From NCBI GenBank assembly GCA_023386045.1, contig JAEWKK010000030.1, positions 248,001 through 312,000 on the forward strand: a stretch of 64,000 nucleotides of DNA, read 5' to 3'. Position numbers and translations under genes: made by a program. Source of the DNA: Bacteroidota bacterium (lineage in GTDB: Bacteria > Bacteroidota > Bacteroidia > Chitinophagales > Chitinophagaceae). Shown one piece after another: positions 1-9,150 of this stretch. The notes under the pieces are model-generated. The model was not told where the DNA came from and ran no database searches. It was given only the letters and a program-made list of their open reading frames with translations. Every line of letters begins with the position of its first letter. Within the stretch, counting starts at the first letter, position 1.

Positions 1-608
1 AAGGATGGCTCACGCATCACCTCGTTAGTTTTATAGATGAAGCACATGCGCTGGAAGAACACCAGTTTGTTGCCACCTCATTAATCAATCCTGTTACACT
101 GCCCGACCAGTTGATCAACCTTCCTATGGGTTCTTTTCTAACAGGCTTTGATCCGGAAACCAGGCTGCTTTGGGATCATGATTATAAATACCATGGTACG
201 TACAGAAATATTCACCAGCCACCAGGCCCCGACCTTTTACTTAAAACTGTTCATGCCTGGATCAATGCTCCCTATCTATGGGGAGGGAAAACACTGATGG
301 GGGTGGACTGCAGTGGGTTTGTACAAACTGTTTACAAGGTTCTGGGTGTACACCTTTGGCGCGATGCCTATCAGCAGGCAACGATGGGTACAGCTGTTGA
401 AGGTTTGCAGGAGGCGAAAGAAGGTGACCTTGCTTTTTTTCACAATGAAAATGGAAAGATCACTCACGTGGGCATCATATTAAATGATCGAAAGCTGATT
501 CATGCTTCGGGTAAGGTTCGCATTGATAGCCTCGACAGCGAAGGAATCATTAACAGGGAAAATGGTAAAAGAACACACCAGCTCAACTCAATAAGAAGAG
601 TACTCTGA
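1..608 (+). CDS. NlpC/P60-family cell-wall peptidase, 5'-truncated
   Basis: The frame is open from base 3, so the gene begins before the window and about 200 C-terminal residues are present. The family (C40) cuts peptidoglycan stem peptides with a Cys-His-His type active site, outside the cytoplasmic membrane. Seen: the catalytic Cys in VDCSGF (codon 309-311), His in THVGI about 50 residues later, and a second His in LIHASG. About 70 residues ahead of the catalytic domain probably belong to an SH3-like wall-binding module (inference). A TTG at 111 could be mistaken for a start but lies inside the open frame. A signal peptide cannot be judged because the N-terminus is missing. Confidence 0.85.
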   Translation, partial: GWLTHHLVSFIDEAHALEEHQFVATSLINPVTLPDQLINLPMGSFLTGFDPETRLLWDHDYKYHGTYRNIHQPPGPDLLLKTVHAWINAPYLWGGKTLMGVDCSGFVQTVYKVLGVHLWRDAYQQATMGTAVEGLQEAKEGDLAFFHNENGKITHVGIILNDRKLIHASGKVRIDSLDSEGIINRENGKRTHQLNSIRRVL

Positions 609-632
609 TTTTTGGTACAATAGAATGGAGAT

Positions 633-1064
633 TTAGTTAAACAGGTTTTTGATCCATTTGATGATCGCTGTATCCCATTCCAGCATTTTAATTGCGGTAT
701 AAAAAAGCAGGACCGCAAAGATGCGTTTCACCGTAAGTTCCGGAAGTGAAACTGCCAGTTTACTGCCCAGCCATCCACCTACAACAAATGCAGCGGCCAT
801 AATACCGATCACCCGGATATCGATGAATCCTTTGTTGTAATAGCTTACAACAGCAAGTATACCCACAGGTAACAAAAGTAAACCTAAAGAGGTGCCCTGT
901 GCCTGGAGCTGGCTAAAGCCAAGAAAGAAAACAAGTGCAGGAACAACAATGATCCCGCCGCCAACTCCTACCAGTCCACTGAGCATGCCAGCAACCAGTC
1001 CGATGACAATAAGAATAAGAACGATCTGTATGGTCATTTGCTGAGGTTTATTTTGTATTCGCAT
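633..1064 (-). CDS. TauE/SafE-family membrane protein, half-length
   Basis: A 143-residue hydrophobic protein with about four membrane segments and a glycine-rich GLVGVGGG turn near residue 30, typical of the TauE/SafE (old DUF81) permease repeat. Full members have two such repeats in about 250 residues. This is a one-repeat form, which exists in the family and would have to work as a dimer (inference). Substrates are usually sulfonates, sulfite or related anions; nothing here fixes the substrate. The start lies 2 bases after the ppa stop, so it is the last gene of the crcB-ppa row. Met10 is an alternative start. Confidence 0.75.
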   Translation of the reverse strand: MRIQNKPQQMTIQIVLILIVIGLVAGMLSGLVGVGGGIIVVPALVFFLGFSQLQAQGTSLGLLLLPVGILAVVSYYNKGFIDIRVIGIMAAAFVVGGWLGSKLAVSLPELTVKRIFAVLLFYTAIKMLEWDTAIIKWIKNLFN

Positions 1065-1066
1065 GG

Positions 1067-1612
1067 TCAGGCGAATTTTTCTTTATAATGCTGTATCGCT
1101 TCGTGAATGATAGAATAGGCGATTTCTGCTGACTGGAATTCTTCTATCTGCACCTGTTTGTTTTCAAGAACTTTATACTGCTCAAAATAATTCCGCAGTT
1201 CATTCAGAAAATGAGGAGGCATTTCTTCGATGGAAGAATAATGATTGACAGAAGGATCCTTACTCGCTACTGCAATGATCTTATCATCTTTTTCTCCTGA
1301 ATCTATCATTTGCATATTGCCGATCACTGTTGCCTGTACAAGACAGAGCGGCTGTATGGATTGAGAACATAGAACCAGGATGTCAAGGGGATCTCCATCT
1401 TCACCAAGAGTCTGTGGTATGAAACCATAATTCACAGGGTAATGAAAAGATGAATAGATCACACGGTCAAGCTTAAGCAATCCGGTTTCTTTATCTATTT
1501 CGTATTTGGTCCTGGATCCTTGCGGGATCTCTATCATGGCGTTCACCTTTCCCGGAATCTGGTCTCCATAAGAGGCTCCATGCCAGGGATGAAGTACATT
1601 GATTGTTTTCAT
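1067..1612 (-). CDS. ppa: Family I inorganic pyrophosphatase
   Basis: Soluble Mg-dependent pyrophosphatase that hydrolyses PPi to two phosphates in the cytoplasm and so pulls biosynthetic reactions forward. The 181-residue length is normal for family I. The signature D-G-D-P-L-D, which supplies metal-binding aspartates, is intact, and conserved stretches around KYEIDK and YPVNYGFIP are present. It sits 2 bases after crcB and 2 bases before the TauE-like gene, so the three are probably co-transcribed. Family I enzymes are strongly inhibited by fluoride, which makes the pairing with a fluoride exporter meaningful (inference). Confidence 0.93.
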   Translation of the reverse strand: MKTINVLHPWHGASYGDQIPGKVNAMIEIPQGSRTKYEIDKETGLLKLDRVIYSSFHYPVNYGFIPQTLGEDGDPLDILVLCSQSIQPLCLVQATVIGNMQMIDSGEKDDKIIAVASKDPSVNHYSSIEEMPPHFLNELRNYFEQYKVLENKQVQIEEFQSAEIAYSIIHEAIQHYKEKFA

Positions 1613-1614
1613 TT

Positions 1615-1968
1615 TTAATTCATCATTTTAAAACCAATAATGGTTGCCAGCAATCCGGCAATAATGCTGCCACCGGTATAAATGGCGAAGCTGAGCCAGC
1701 GGCTTTCGGATATCATTTGTATGCTTTCCTGTGAAAAGGCTGAAAAAGTAGTGAAGCCTCCGCAAAATCCTGTTGCCAGCAGCAGTCTTTTCTGCTCGTC
1801 AAAACCTTTTAGTGTTAAACCCCAGAGCATGCCAATCAGAAGACATCCTGCAACATTCACCAGGAATGTTCCATAAGGATAGATGCCATTGACATTACGT
1901 TGAACCAGGTAGCGAAGGATACTTCCCAATCCTCCTCCCAATCCTACAAGCAAAAGGTTATTGAACAT
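1615..1968 (-). CDS. crcB: Fluoride exporter CrcB/Fluc
   Basis: Small four-helix membrane channel of the Fluc/CrcB family, which works as a dual-topology dimer to let fluoride out of the cell. Seen: GLGGGLGSILRY at the N-terminus, the GTFLVNVAGC stretch with its conserved Asn, and GFCGGFTTFSAFS with the TTFS Phe/Ser residues that line the fluoride path. The ATG at 1968 is preferred over a TTG at 1989: it gives the usual family N-terminus and an 11-base overlap with the upstream lipoprotein gene rather than 32. No fluoride riboswitch was recognised ahead of the operon. Confidence 0.9.
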   Translation of the reverse strand: MFNNLLLVGLGGGLGSILRYLVQRNVNGIYPYGTFLVNVAGCLLIGMLWGLTLKGFDEQKRLLLATGFCGGFTTFSAFSQESIQMISESRWLSFAIYTGGSIIAGLLATIIGFKMMN

Positions 1969-2380
1969 TTGTGGAATCGGTTTGACCAAAAGTATATTTA
2001 AGATCTACAAGCCACTTGCCATCCACTTTTACCACCTTCACTGAATCGTGTACCTTCTTGAAAGAATTGGAATAAATGACAACTGCGCTGTTATCGTTTA
2101 GCTGTCTTACATCATGAATATTAATGGAAGCTTCGTGATAGTTGATCTGGTCTTCCTTCTTCATGCGTTCCCAGGTGCGTTGGGTATCATCCAGCTTACT
2201 GTTGTTAACAGAGTCCTGGATCATCAGGCTTCTGGCCACAGTGAAGTTGCCATCCAGCGCGCTTCTGATGAAGCTTCGGGCAGCATCAAGATCGCTTTCT
2301 GCTTCAGTAGTTTTATCAGGATTATTACAGGCGCAAAAAAATTGCAGGAACAAAAAATTTAAAAGGATCAATTTTTTCAT
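1958..2380 (-). CDS. Small lipoprotein, DUF4878-like (function unknown)
   Basis: A 140-residue protein with a lipoprotein signal peptide (hydrophobic run ending FFCAC, probable lipidated Cys). After a short acidic linker it has a helical start and then a beta-rich part with DGKWLVDLKY near the C-terminus. That pattern resembles NTF2-like DUF4878 lipoproteins of Bacteroidetes (from memory, not searched). Its end overlaps crcB by 11 bases, suggesting translational coupling. Role unknown; it may simply be the promoter-proximal gene of the crcB-ppa unit. Confidence 0.75.
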   Translation of the reverse strand: MKKLILLNFLFLQFFCACNNPDKTTEAESDLDAARSFIRSALDGNFTVARSLMIQDSVNNSKLDDTQRTWERMKKEDQINYHEASINIHDVRQLNDNSAVVIYSNSFKKVHDSVKVVKVDGKWLVDLKYTFGQTDSTNVQ

Positions 2381-2446
2381 TCCTGCAAAACTAATACTAT
2401 GAGTTGATTCCAGTGGAATTGATGTTCTGTTGTTTGATCAAAGGAA

Positions 2447-3478
2447 TTAATCCCTGTCTCTTTCCCTGTCGTAATACCTTCTTTCCTTTCTTTCTTTTTT
2501 TTCTGCTTCTTCCAGTTCCTGCTCTCTGAGGTTTTCCTTGTCGTAGGCTTTCAGAATCGCTTTCACCAGTTTATGACGAACCACATCTTCTTCATCCAGT
2601 TCTATATAGCCAATGCCATCAACATTTTTAAGAATGCGGCTTGCCTTTGCCAGTCCGCTTTTCTGGTTCTTTGGCAGATCCACCTGTGTAAGATCACCCG
2701 TAATGATGGCTTTGGCGCTGGCACCAATACGTGTCAGGAACATTTTGAGCTGAAGGTCCGTTGCATTCTGCGCTTCATCCAGGATGATGAAGCAGTTGTC
2801 AAGTGTTCTTCCGCGCATATAGGCCAGGGGAGCGATTTCGATGGTCCTTGTGCTCATGTAATAACCCAGTTTGTCGGCAGGGATCATATCATCCAAAGCA
2901 TCATATAAGGGACGCAGGTAAGGGTCAATCTTTTCTTTCAAATCACCAGGAAGAAAACCAAGACTTTCGCCGGCTTCAACCGCAGGGCGGGTAAGAATGA
3001 TTTTTTTCACTGCTTTATTTTTCAGTGCCCTAACGGCCATAGCAACCGCTGTATAGGTTTTACCGGTACCGGCAAGACCGATGGCAAAGACCACATCATT
3101 TTTTTCTGCGGCTGTTACCAGTCTTTTCTGGTTAGCAGTACGTGCTCGAACAGTTTTACCATTGGGTCCAAAAACGAGGACGTCGTTGGGATTTCTCTCT
3201 ACGAAATTGTCCACCGTTTCGGCGTCGTCGCCTCCAAGGATCTGTTCAAAATAATTTTCGCTCATGTGACCATTTCTTTCAAGGTATTGCACAATGAGAT
3301 CGATCTTTTCCTTGGCGCCATCCACCTGCTCAGGAGCACCACTCAGTTTCAACTGGGTTCCGCGTGAAAGGATCTTTAATAAGGGAAATTTCTTTTTTAA
3401 AATATCAAGTTTGCCGTTGTTTACTCCAAAGAACTCTATAGGGTTAACGGTCTCGAGGTTAATAATTGTGTCTCTCAA
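2447..3478 (-). CDS. phoH: PhoH-like ATPase
   Basis: Cytoplasmic P-loop ATPase of the PhoH/YbeZ family, thought to act in RNA metabolism with the ribosomal endonuclease YbeY. Seen: Walker A GLAGTGKT at residues 134-141, Walker B FIILDEAQNAT, and family motifs TRPAVEAGE and MRGRTLDNCFI. The first 70 or so residues look like a KH-type RNA-binding segment, as in YbeZ. The C-terminus is an unusually charged Glu/Lys/Arg tail of about 25 residues, probably disordered. The length of 343 is slightly longer than usual because of this tail. It ends 66 bases before the lipoprotein-crcB row and could share its transcript. Confidence 0.92.
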   Translation of the reverse strand: MRDTIINLETVNPIEFFGVNNGKLDILKKKFPLLKILSRGTQLKLSGAPEQVDGAKEKIDLIVQYLERNGHMSENYFEQILGGDDAETVDNFVERNPNDVLVFGPNGKTVRARTANQKRLVTAAEKNDVVFAIGLAGTGKTYTAVAMAVRALKNKAVKKIILTRPAVEAGESLGFLPGDLKEKIDPYLRPLYDALDDMIPADKLGYYMSTRTIEIAPLAYMRGRTLDNCFIILDEAQNATDLQLKMFLTRIGASAKAIITGDLTQVDLPKNQKSGLAKASRILKNVDGIGYIELDEEDVVRHKLVKAILKAYDKENLREQELEEAEKKERKERRYYDRERDRD

Positions 3479-3873
3479 TCTGTTCAGGTTTTCGATTAAT
3501 AATCCCAGGCTCTTGCAAGTCTGGCTTGAATCAGGTACAAATAACCCAGCTTCTACAAGATAAAAAAAAGAACTTGTAATCTGTTGCGGTTAGTTATACA
3601 CATCATGTGTATTGTAAAAACTGTGCCTGAATCTTTTAAATGTACCAATAAAATGAAACTGGTAAAGCAGGGACATGTTAATGTTGGATTGCTTTATTGT
3701 ATGAACACCAGTAAGTAACATTGACAAGGGCAGTATGATTGCTTCAGGAACTAATGTTTTTCCTGGACTATCGAAGCCCGATGAAGTCTTGTAACTTTCA
3801 TTTCTTACCTAAGGCAAAAGACCTTCATTTGCTCAATCATCGGGATTAAACTATTTTTCGAAAATTTTTGACG
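3479..3873. other. Intergenic region between divergent phoH and GT-C genes
   Basis: About 395 bases without a convincing gene. It should hold both divergent promoters. The only structure noted is an exact 8-base inverted repeat, CCCGATGA at 3777-3784 and TCATCGGG at 3837-3844, about 30 bases ahead of the plus-strand gene. It could form a leader stem-loop; its meaning is unknown. Confidence 0.4.
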
Positions 3874-5448
3874 ATGAGGTTTTGGGTTTTGTTTCTGATC
3901 GTATTTATTTTCATTTCGCTGTTGATTGGCTATAATCTCTACAGCAGTTTCAAAAATTTTGGTGAGCTGGTCTATCCGCTGGATGATGCCTATATCCATA
4001 TGGCCATTTCCAAAAACCTGCAGCAGCATGGTGTATGGGGAGTGACCCGCTTTAATTTTTCCTCCACGTCTTCTTCACTTTTGTATACTCTTTCGCTTGC
4101 ACTTGGCTTTGCCATATTTGGAATCAAAACCTGGCTTCCCCTGGCCATCAATTGGATCGCTGCTGCTGCAATTGTGTGGCTGACGTTAAGAATCAGCCTG
4201 CGTTTTATGAATGCAGGTGCTGCGCTATTCTTCAATTTATTGTTTGTACTCTTAGTGCCAGTTTCAGGAATGGCAGTATTGGGCATGGAGCATAGTTTTC
4301 AAATCTTTTTCTGTATGCTGTTTGCCTGGCAGAGTTATCGAAAATGGAACAATGAAAAAGTGAATGATCTGCTTTATGCAATCACTGCATTGCTGGCCGT
4401 TGCCACCCGTTATGAATCCGTTTTCCTCATTGGGCTGGTAGGAGCCGTGTGGTTGTTTGTATTCCGTAACTGGAAGCAGGTAATCTTTCTTGCAATTGCT
4501 GCGGCTTTGCCGGTTGTGATTTTTGGTATCTATTCTATTTTCCAGGGTGGTTATTTTGTTCCTAATTCCTTACTGGCAAAAAGTAATTATGTGAATGGCG
4601 GATTGTTTGGATTCATAACAGAGGTATCTAAAAAAATTCTCAATAACAGTCTGCTTGCGGCTCTTATGTTCATTCCCCTGGTGTATTATTTATTATTCCC
4701 GGTGAGATCAATAAAAGAACTCAGATCAAAGCCTGCTCATATCCTGATACTTGTTATTGCAATGACAACAATATTACACCAGGTCTTTGCTTCTTTCGGC
4801 TGGATGTTCCGCTACGAGGCCTACCTGCTGGCACTCATGCTGACTGGTTTTGCAATCACATATGAAGAGTGGAAGAACTGGTTCATGCGAAGCAGCAGTT
4901 TTTATAAACTGATCACGATGGTATTGGCTGTTGTAGTTTTATTGCCGGTGCTGATCCGTGTACAGATTCCTTCCTTTGCAAACCGTGCCATGAAAAATAT
5001 TCATGACCAGCATTTGCAGATGGCGGCCTTTGTTCATGAAAATTTCCCTTCCTCCGGCATTGCCATGAATGATATTGGCACCACCACATTTTTTAATGAT
5101 GATATGAGGCTCTTTGATATGGAAGGATTGGGAACACTGGAAATATTGAAGGTCAAAAAACAATTCGATAGCAGTTTTTTAAAAGAATATGTGAGCAGGC
5201 ATAATATAGAAATCGGCATTTTCTATCCTCATTTGTACCAGGGAAAGATTCCTGCAGACTGGGAGATGGTGGGTAGCTGGGAGATCAGTGAAAAATTTGT
5301 TGCGGCTGGCAGTCTCGTTGGATTTTACGCCATTGCTCCCGGGACCAAAGAAAAACTCATAAAGGCACTAAGAGACTATGCAGATAAATTACCAAAGGAT
5401 GTTCACCAAAAAGGCCAGTACCTTTTATCCGATAGTCTGATTCACTAA
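3874..5448 (+). CDS. Multi-pass membrane glycosyltransferase-like protein (GT-C type)
   Basis: A 524-residue integral membrane protein with about ten hydrophobic segments, followed by a soluble C-terminal part of roughly 150 residues. An acidic LDDAYIHM motif follows the first membrane segment; an acidic pair there is the typical catalytic or metal site of GT-C glycosyltransferases that use polyprenyl-phosphate sugars (PMT/ArnT-like). Acceptor and donor unknown. ATG 3874 is chosen over a TTG two codons upstream. It stands alone between divergent phoH and the M14 peptidase. It could instead be an uncharacterised member of the superfamily without transferase activity. Confidence 0.65.
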   Translation: MRFWVLFLIVFIFISLLIGYNLYSSFKNFGELVYPLDDAYIHMAISKNLQQHGVWGVTRFNFSSTSSSLLYTLSLALGFAIFGIKTWLPLAINWIAAAAIVWLTLRISLRFMNAGAALFFNLLFVLLVPVSGMAVLGMEHSFQIFFCMLFAWQSYRKWNNEKVNDLLYAITALLAVATRYESVFLIGLVGAVWLFVFRNWKQVIFLAIAAALPVVIFGIYSIFQGGYFVPNSLLAKSNYVNGGLFGFITEVSKKILNNSLLAALMFIPLVYYLLFPVRSIKELRSKPAHILILVIAMTTILHQVFASFGWMFRYEAYLLALMLTGFAITYEEWKNWFMRSSSFYKLITMVLAVVVLLPVLIRVQIPSFANRAMKNIHDQHLQMAAFVHENFPSSGIAMNDIGTTTFFNDDMRLFDMEGLGTLEILKVKKQFDSSFLKEYVSRHNIEIGIFYPHLYQGKIPADWEMVGSWEISEKFVAAGSLVGFYAIAPGTKEKLIKALRDYADKLPKDVHQKGQYLLSDSLIH

Positions 5449-5506
5449 GAAGCATCATGTTTACAGAATGCTTTTGTTGCTTAATTTGTAGCAACAAGAT
5501 GCGCAC

Positions 5507-8079
5507 ATGAAAAAAACTATCCTGCTTTTATTACTGTTTTCCCTTCGACTGGCACATGCACAGGACCTGGGTTATTATCTTCCCGATAGTATCAATTATG
5601 ATCCTGCTGTGCCCAAACCCAAAGAAATTATTTACCATGAGGTAGGAGCCTGGCACGTAACCCACGACCGGCTGGTCAATTACATGCAGGTACTGGCAAA
5701 AGCAGTTCCCCAAAGAATCATGATGGAAACCATGGGCTTTACTTATGAAGGAAGACCACAGGTTTTACTGATCATCAGTTCTTCAAAAAACCTGCGCGAT
5801 CTTGAAAAGATCAGGCAGCAACATGTGCAGCTCACAGATCCTTCTGTATCAGCCTCGCTACCTACGGATCAAATGCCGGTTGTGGTTTACATTGGTCATT
5901 CCATTCATGGCAACGAAGCAAGTGGCGCCAATGCTGCACTGCTTAGCGCTTATTACCTGGCAGCGGCGCAGGGAAAAAAATTGAGGACCTGCTTGATCAT
6001 GTGGTCATCCTATTTGATCCATCATTTAATCCTGATGGATTACAGCGTTTTTCGACCTGGGTAAATCAGCATAAAAGTAAAAACCTGGTTACCGATGCTA
6101 ATTCAAGAGAATTTAACGAGGTCTGGCCTGGTGGCAGATTTAATCATTACTGGTTTGACCTGAACCGCGACTGGCTGCCTGCGCAACATGTAGAGAGCCA
6201 GAACAGGCTTAAATATTTTCATTTATGGAAACCCAATATCCTTACCGATCATCACGAACAGGGGAGTAATGCCACCTTCTTTTTTCAACCAGGAGTTCCT
6301 TCAAGGGTCAATCCCATCACACCATCAAAAAACCAGGAGTTGACAGCAAAGCTGGGAAAATATCATGCTGCATTTCTCGACAGGATTGGATCACTTTATT
6401 TTACAAAAGAGAACTACGACGATTTTTATTATGGCAAGGGTTCAACCTATCCTGATGTGAATGGGTCCATTGGAATCTTGTTCGAACAGGCTTCCTCCCG
6501 CGGACACTCACAACAAACTGCCAATGGCATTCTTGATTTTTCATTTACCATCAGAAATCAGTTCATAACCACGCTTTCAACACTGGAGGGTGCGAAAAAT
6601 TTAAGAAAGGAATTTCTTGACTGGCAACGTGAATTTTATAAATCTGCCATGACTGAAGCAGCTGCATCACCCATCAAAGCCTATGTGTTTGGTGATGAAA
6701 AAGACGAAGCCAAAACTGCCATTTTCGTCAACATGCTTTTGAGACACCAGATTGAAATCTTCAAGTTGAAAAATGACCTGAAAGCAGGAGGACATCAGTT
6801 TGAAAACTCATCTTCTTATCTTATTCCATCATCTCAACCACAGTGGCGTCTGATCAAAGCCATATTTGAAAAGAACCTGGATTTTAAAGACAGCCTGTTT
6901 TATGATATCACTTCATGGACCATGCCACTTGCTTTTGGTCTGCCTTATGCAGAATTGGGACAATCGGAATACAATTCCTCGTTCAATGGGGAAAGAATCA
7001 AAGAAGAGATCATCAGCAAAGGAAGCATCAGTGGCGGGCATTCTGATTATGGATACCTGCTCGACTGGACTGACTTCTATGCACCTGCGGCTCTTTATGA
7101 ATTGCAGAAATCCGGCATCACTGTAAAGGTGGCCACCAATGCATTTGAAATGACTGAAGGAAATGAAAAAAGGAAATATGGTTATGGTACTTTATTTATT
7201 CCCGTGAATATGCAAACCCTTTCATCCGCCCAGATAGAATCCGTCATCAAAAAACTGGCTGATAAATACCCTGTACATTTTCATGCTGTAAAAACAGGGA
7301 ATGTTAGTTCCGGTAGTGACCTGGGAAGCAACCGCTTCCAGGTTCTTACCAAACCTTCTGTAGCCATGCTGGTAGGTACTGGTGTGAATGCCTTGGATGC
7401 AGGTGAGGTCTGGCATCTTTTTGACCAACGCATGAACATTCCATTAACGCATCTTGAAATCCCTGTTTTCAATCGCATTGATCTTTCGGCATACAATACA
7501 CTGATCATGGTTAGTGGTAGTTATGGTGATCTGAACAAGGAAAAATTAAAGACATGGGTCCAGAACGGCGGTAACCTGATCTGCCTTGAGGATGCAGTAA
7601 CCTGGGCTGCCCAGAATGGGATCAGCACCACTGCATTTAAAAAAATCAAATCATCCATCGACAGTACAAAAATGTATTCTTACGTAGACCGTGTACAGCA
7701 GGAAGGTGCCCAGCAAATGAATGGCGTTATTTTCAGGGCTGAAGCGGACCTCAGTCATCCACTGGCTTATGGATATACAGAACCTTATTTGAGTGTGTTC
7801 AAGAGCAATAAGGTTTTTATGGAGCGAAGTAAGAATCCTTATGCTAATCCTTTTTACTACCGGAACAACCCCTTACAAAGCGGCTGGTTGAGTAAGGAAA
7901 ACAAGGATGCTTCCAAAAATGCTTCGGCCGTTACAGTGCAGACCATAGGTAGCGGAAGGGTGATCAGCATGGATAATAATCCCAATTTCAGGGCATTCTG
8001 GCTGGGAGGAATGAAGCTGATGATGAATGCTGTATTTTTTGGCAGGATCATCGATGCTGCTTCAGCCAGAACAGAATAG
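5507..8079 (+). pseudogene. M14 zinc carboxypeptidase, interrupted by a frameshift
   Basis: Two overlapping frames together encode one secreted metallopeptidase of about 857 residues. The first part has a signal peptide (ending AHAQ) and the zinc motif H134-x-x-E137 in HGNEAS. The second part resumes with FDPSFNPDG, FDLNRDW and TDHHEQG (third zinc His) and ends in a glutamine-amidotransferase-like domain (YNTLIMVSGSYG). The frames change at an A7 run, 5974-5980. One extra A restores a continuous frame reading GKKIEDLLDH. As written, translation stops at 6064, before most of the catalytic domain. It is either a sequencing or assembly slip in a homopolymer, a recent mutation, or transcriptional slippage. 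Substrate unknown. Confidence 0.8.
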
Positions 8080-8135
8080 TTCAGAAAGAATATGGAATCT
8101 TTCGGGCCTAATCGTCTCAGGCAAAATTTTTCGTG

Positions 8136-8900
8136 ATGCCGAAACCCTGGCTGCTTTTATTACTAATGATAGGTTGCAACAATGCCACCTCCACCAATCC
8201 TTCATTCGATAAAACCAATAAAATCCCGCTGGACCTTGTCTCTAAAAAATTTGAGGAGGGGAGCTGGCCTTCCTTTCTTCAGAATCTCAGGGTAGTAGAC
8301 AGTCCAGTGATTGATTACAGGGGAAAGAAAATACACCAGCAGTGGAAGAGCGCGGGCATCATTCCTTATGATGTTGGCAAGGCTGACCTGCAGCAATGTG
8401 CTGATGCCCTGATGCGCCTGCGTGCTGAATACCTTTTTGAAAAGAAGCGTTTTGATGAAATAGGTTTTCATTTTGTAAGTGGGGATTATTTTTCTTTTGA
8501 ACAATTCTGCAAGGGATTGAAACCGGTAGTCGCTGGTAATGGAGTCAGGTTTATTACAGGAAGTCCTTCTGAAAAAACACACGCGGCCCTCCGAAAATAC
8601 CTTGACCTGGTTTATACTTATGCCAGCACTATTTCGCTGGCTAAAGAACTTAAAAAGGCCGACAGGATTGAGGTGGGTACGGTTGTGGTCTATGCGGGTA
8701 GTCCGGGACACTGCTTTATTGTGATTGATGAAGCGGTAGATGAGGAAGGGCAGAAGGTATTCAGGCTGGCGGAAGGCTATACTCCGGCCCAGTCCATTTA
8801 TGTGCTCAGAAACACGGATAAGGAAGGCAAATCCCCCTGGCACCGCCTGGGAACCGGAACCATCAGGACCCCAGTTATACATTTACCAATTATGAGCTGA
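8136..8900 (+). CDS. DUF4846-like lipoprotein
   Basis: A 254-residue protein with a short lipoprotein signal (LLLMIGCNN), so probably anchored in the periplasm or outer membrane. It carries conserved-looking stretches DYRGKKIHQQW, ADALMRLRAEYL and AGSPGHCFIVID. The last resembles the PGHA-type motif of DUF4846 proteins (recalled, unsearched). Function is not known. GTG 8133 is possible but ATG 8136 is preferred. It lies where secE/nusG would usually stand ahead of rplK, but nothing links it to translation. Confidence 0.7.
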   Translation: MPKPWLLLLLMIGCNNATSTNPSFDKTNKIPLDLVSKKFEEGSWPSFLQNLRVVDSPVIDYRGKKIHQQWKSAGIIPYDVGKADLQQCADALMRLRAEYLFEKKRFDEIGFHFVSGDYFSFEQFCKGLKPVVAGNGVRFITGSPSEKTHAALRKYLDLVYTYASTISLAKELKKADRIEVGTVVVYAGSPGHCFIVIDEAVDEEGQKVFRLAEGYTPAQSIYVLRNTDKEGKSPWHRLGTGTIRTPVIHLPIMS

Positions 8901-8976
8901 AGAAGTTTGAGTAGGAACTACAACAGCTGCTTAACAAAAAAATTCCTGGCCTTCTTCTTTTTTAGCCTGAAACACC

Positions 8977-8984
8977 TACCTTTG
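8977..8984 (+). promoter_or_regulatory. -7 box of the rplK operon promoter
   Basis: TACCTTTG matches the Bacteroidetes TAnnTTTG -7 consensus exactly. Transcription would start near 8990, giving a leader of about 160 bases before rplK. No good -33 TTG was found at the expected distance. Confidence 0.55.
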
Positions 8985-9010
8985 CGGCCCCAATTAGTTC
9001 TTTCTTTTTT

Positions 9011-9068
9011 TCACCCAGGGAAACAAGGGTGAGAGGTTCGCGAAAGCGGATGCCTGCCGGGTCTCAGG
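9011..9068 (+). promoter_or_regulatory. Structured 5' leader of rplK-rplA, possible autoregulatory site
   Basis: Three small hairpins lie in a row: CACCC (9012-9016) with GGGTG (9027-9031); a 5-bp stem capped by a GAAA tetraloop (9037-9050); and CCTG (9053-9056) with CAGG (9065-9068). L1 is known to repress its own L11-L1 mRNA in other bacteria through a leader that mimics its rRNA site, so this is a candidate. Identity with any named leader family is not shown. A 17-codon frame (9086-9139) ending 11 bases before rplK may be a leader peptide. Confidence 0.4.
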
Positions 9069-9150
9069 ACTTTGGCTGGCAAAAGATGAATTTGGAAGAT
9101 CGAGTAGTCGTTGAGATGAAAGGTCGCTTGAACCAATAAATCGAAAAAAA

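Noticed and set aside
1600..2446. Fluoride riboswitch ahead of crcB
   Set aside because: No sequence resembling the crcB motif was found before the lipoprotein gene or between the genes.
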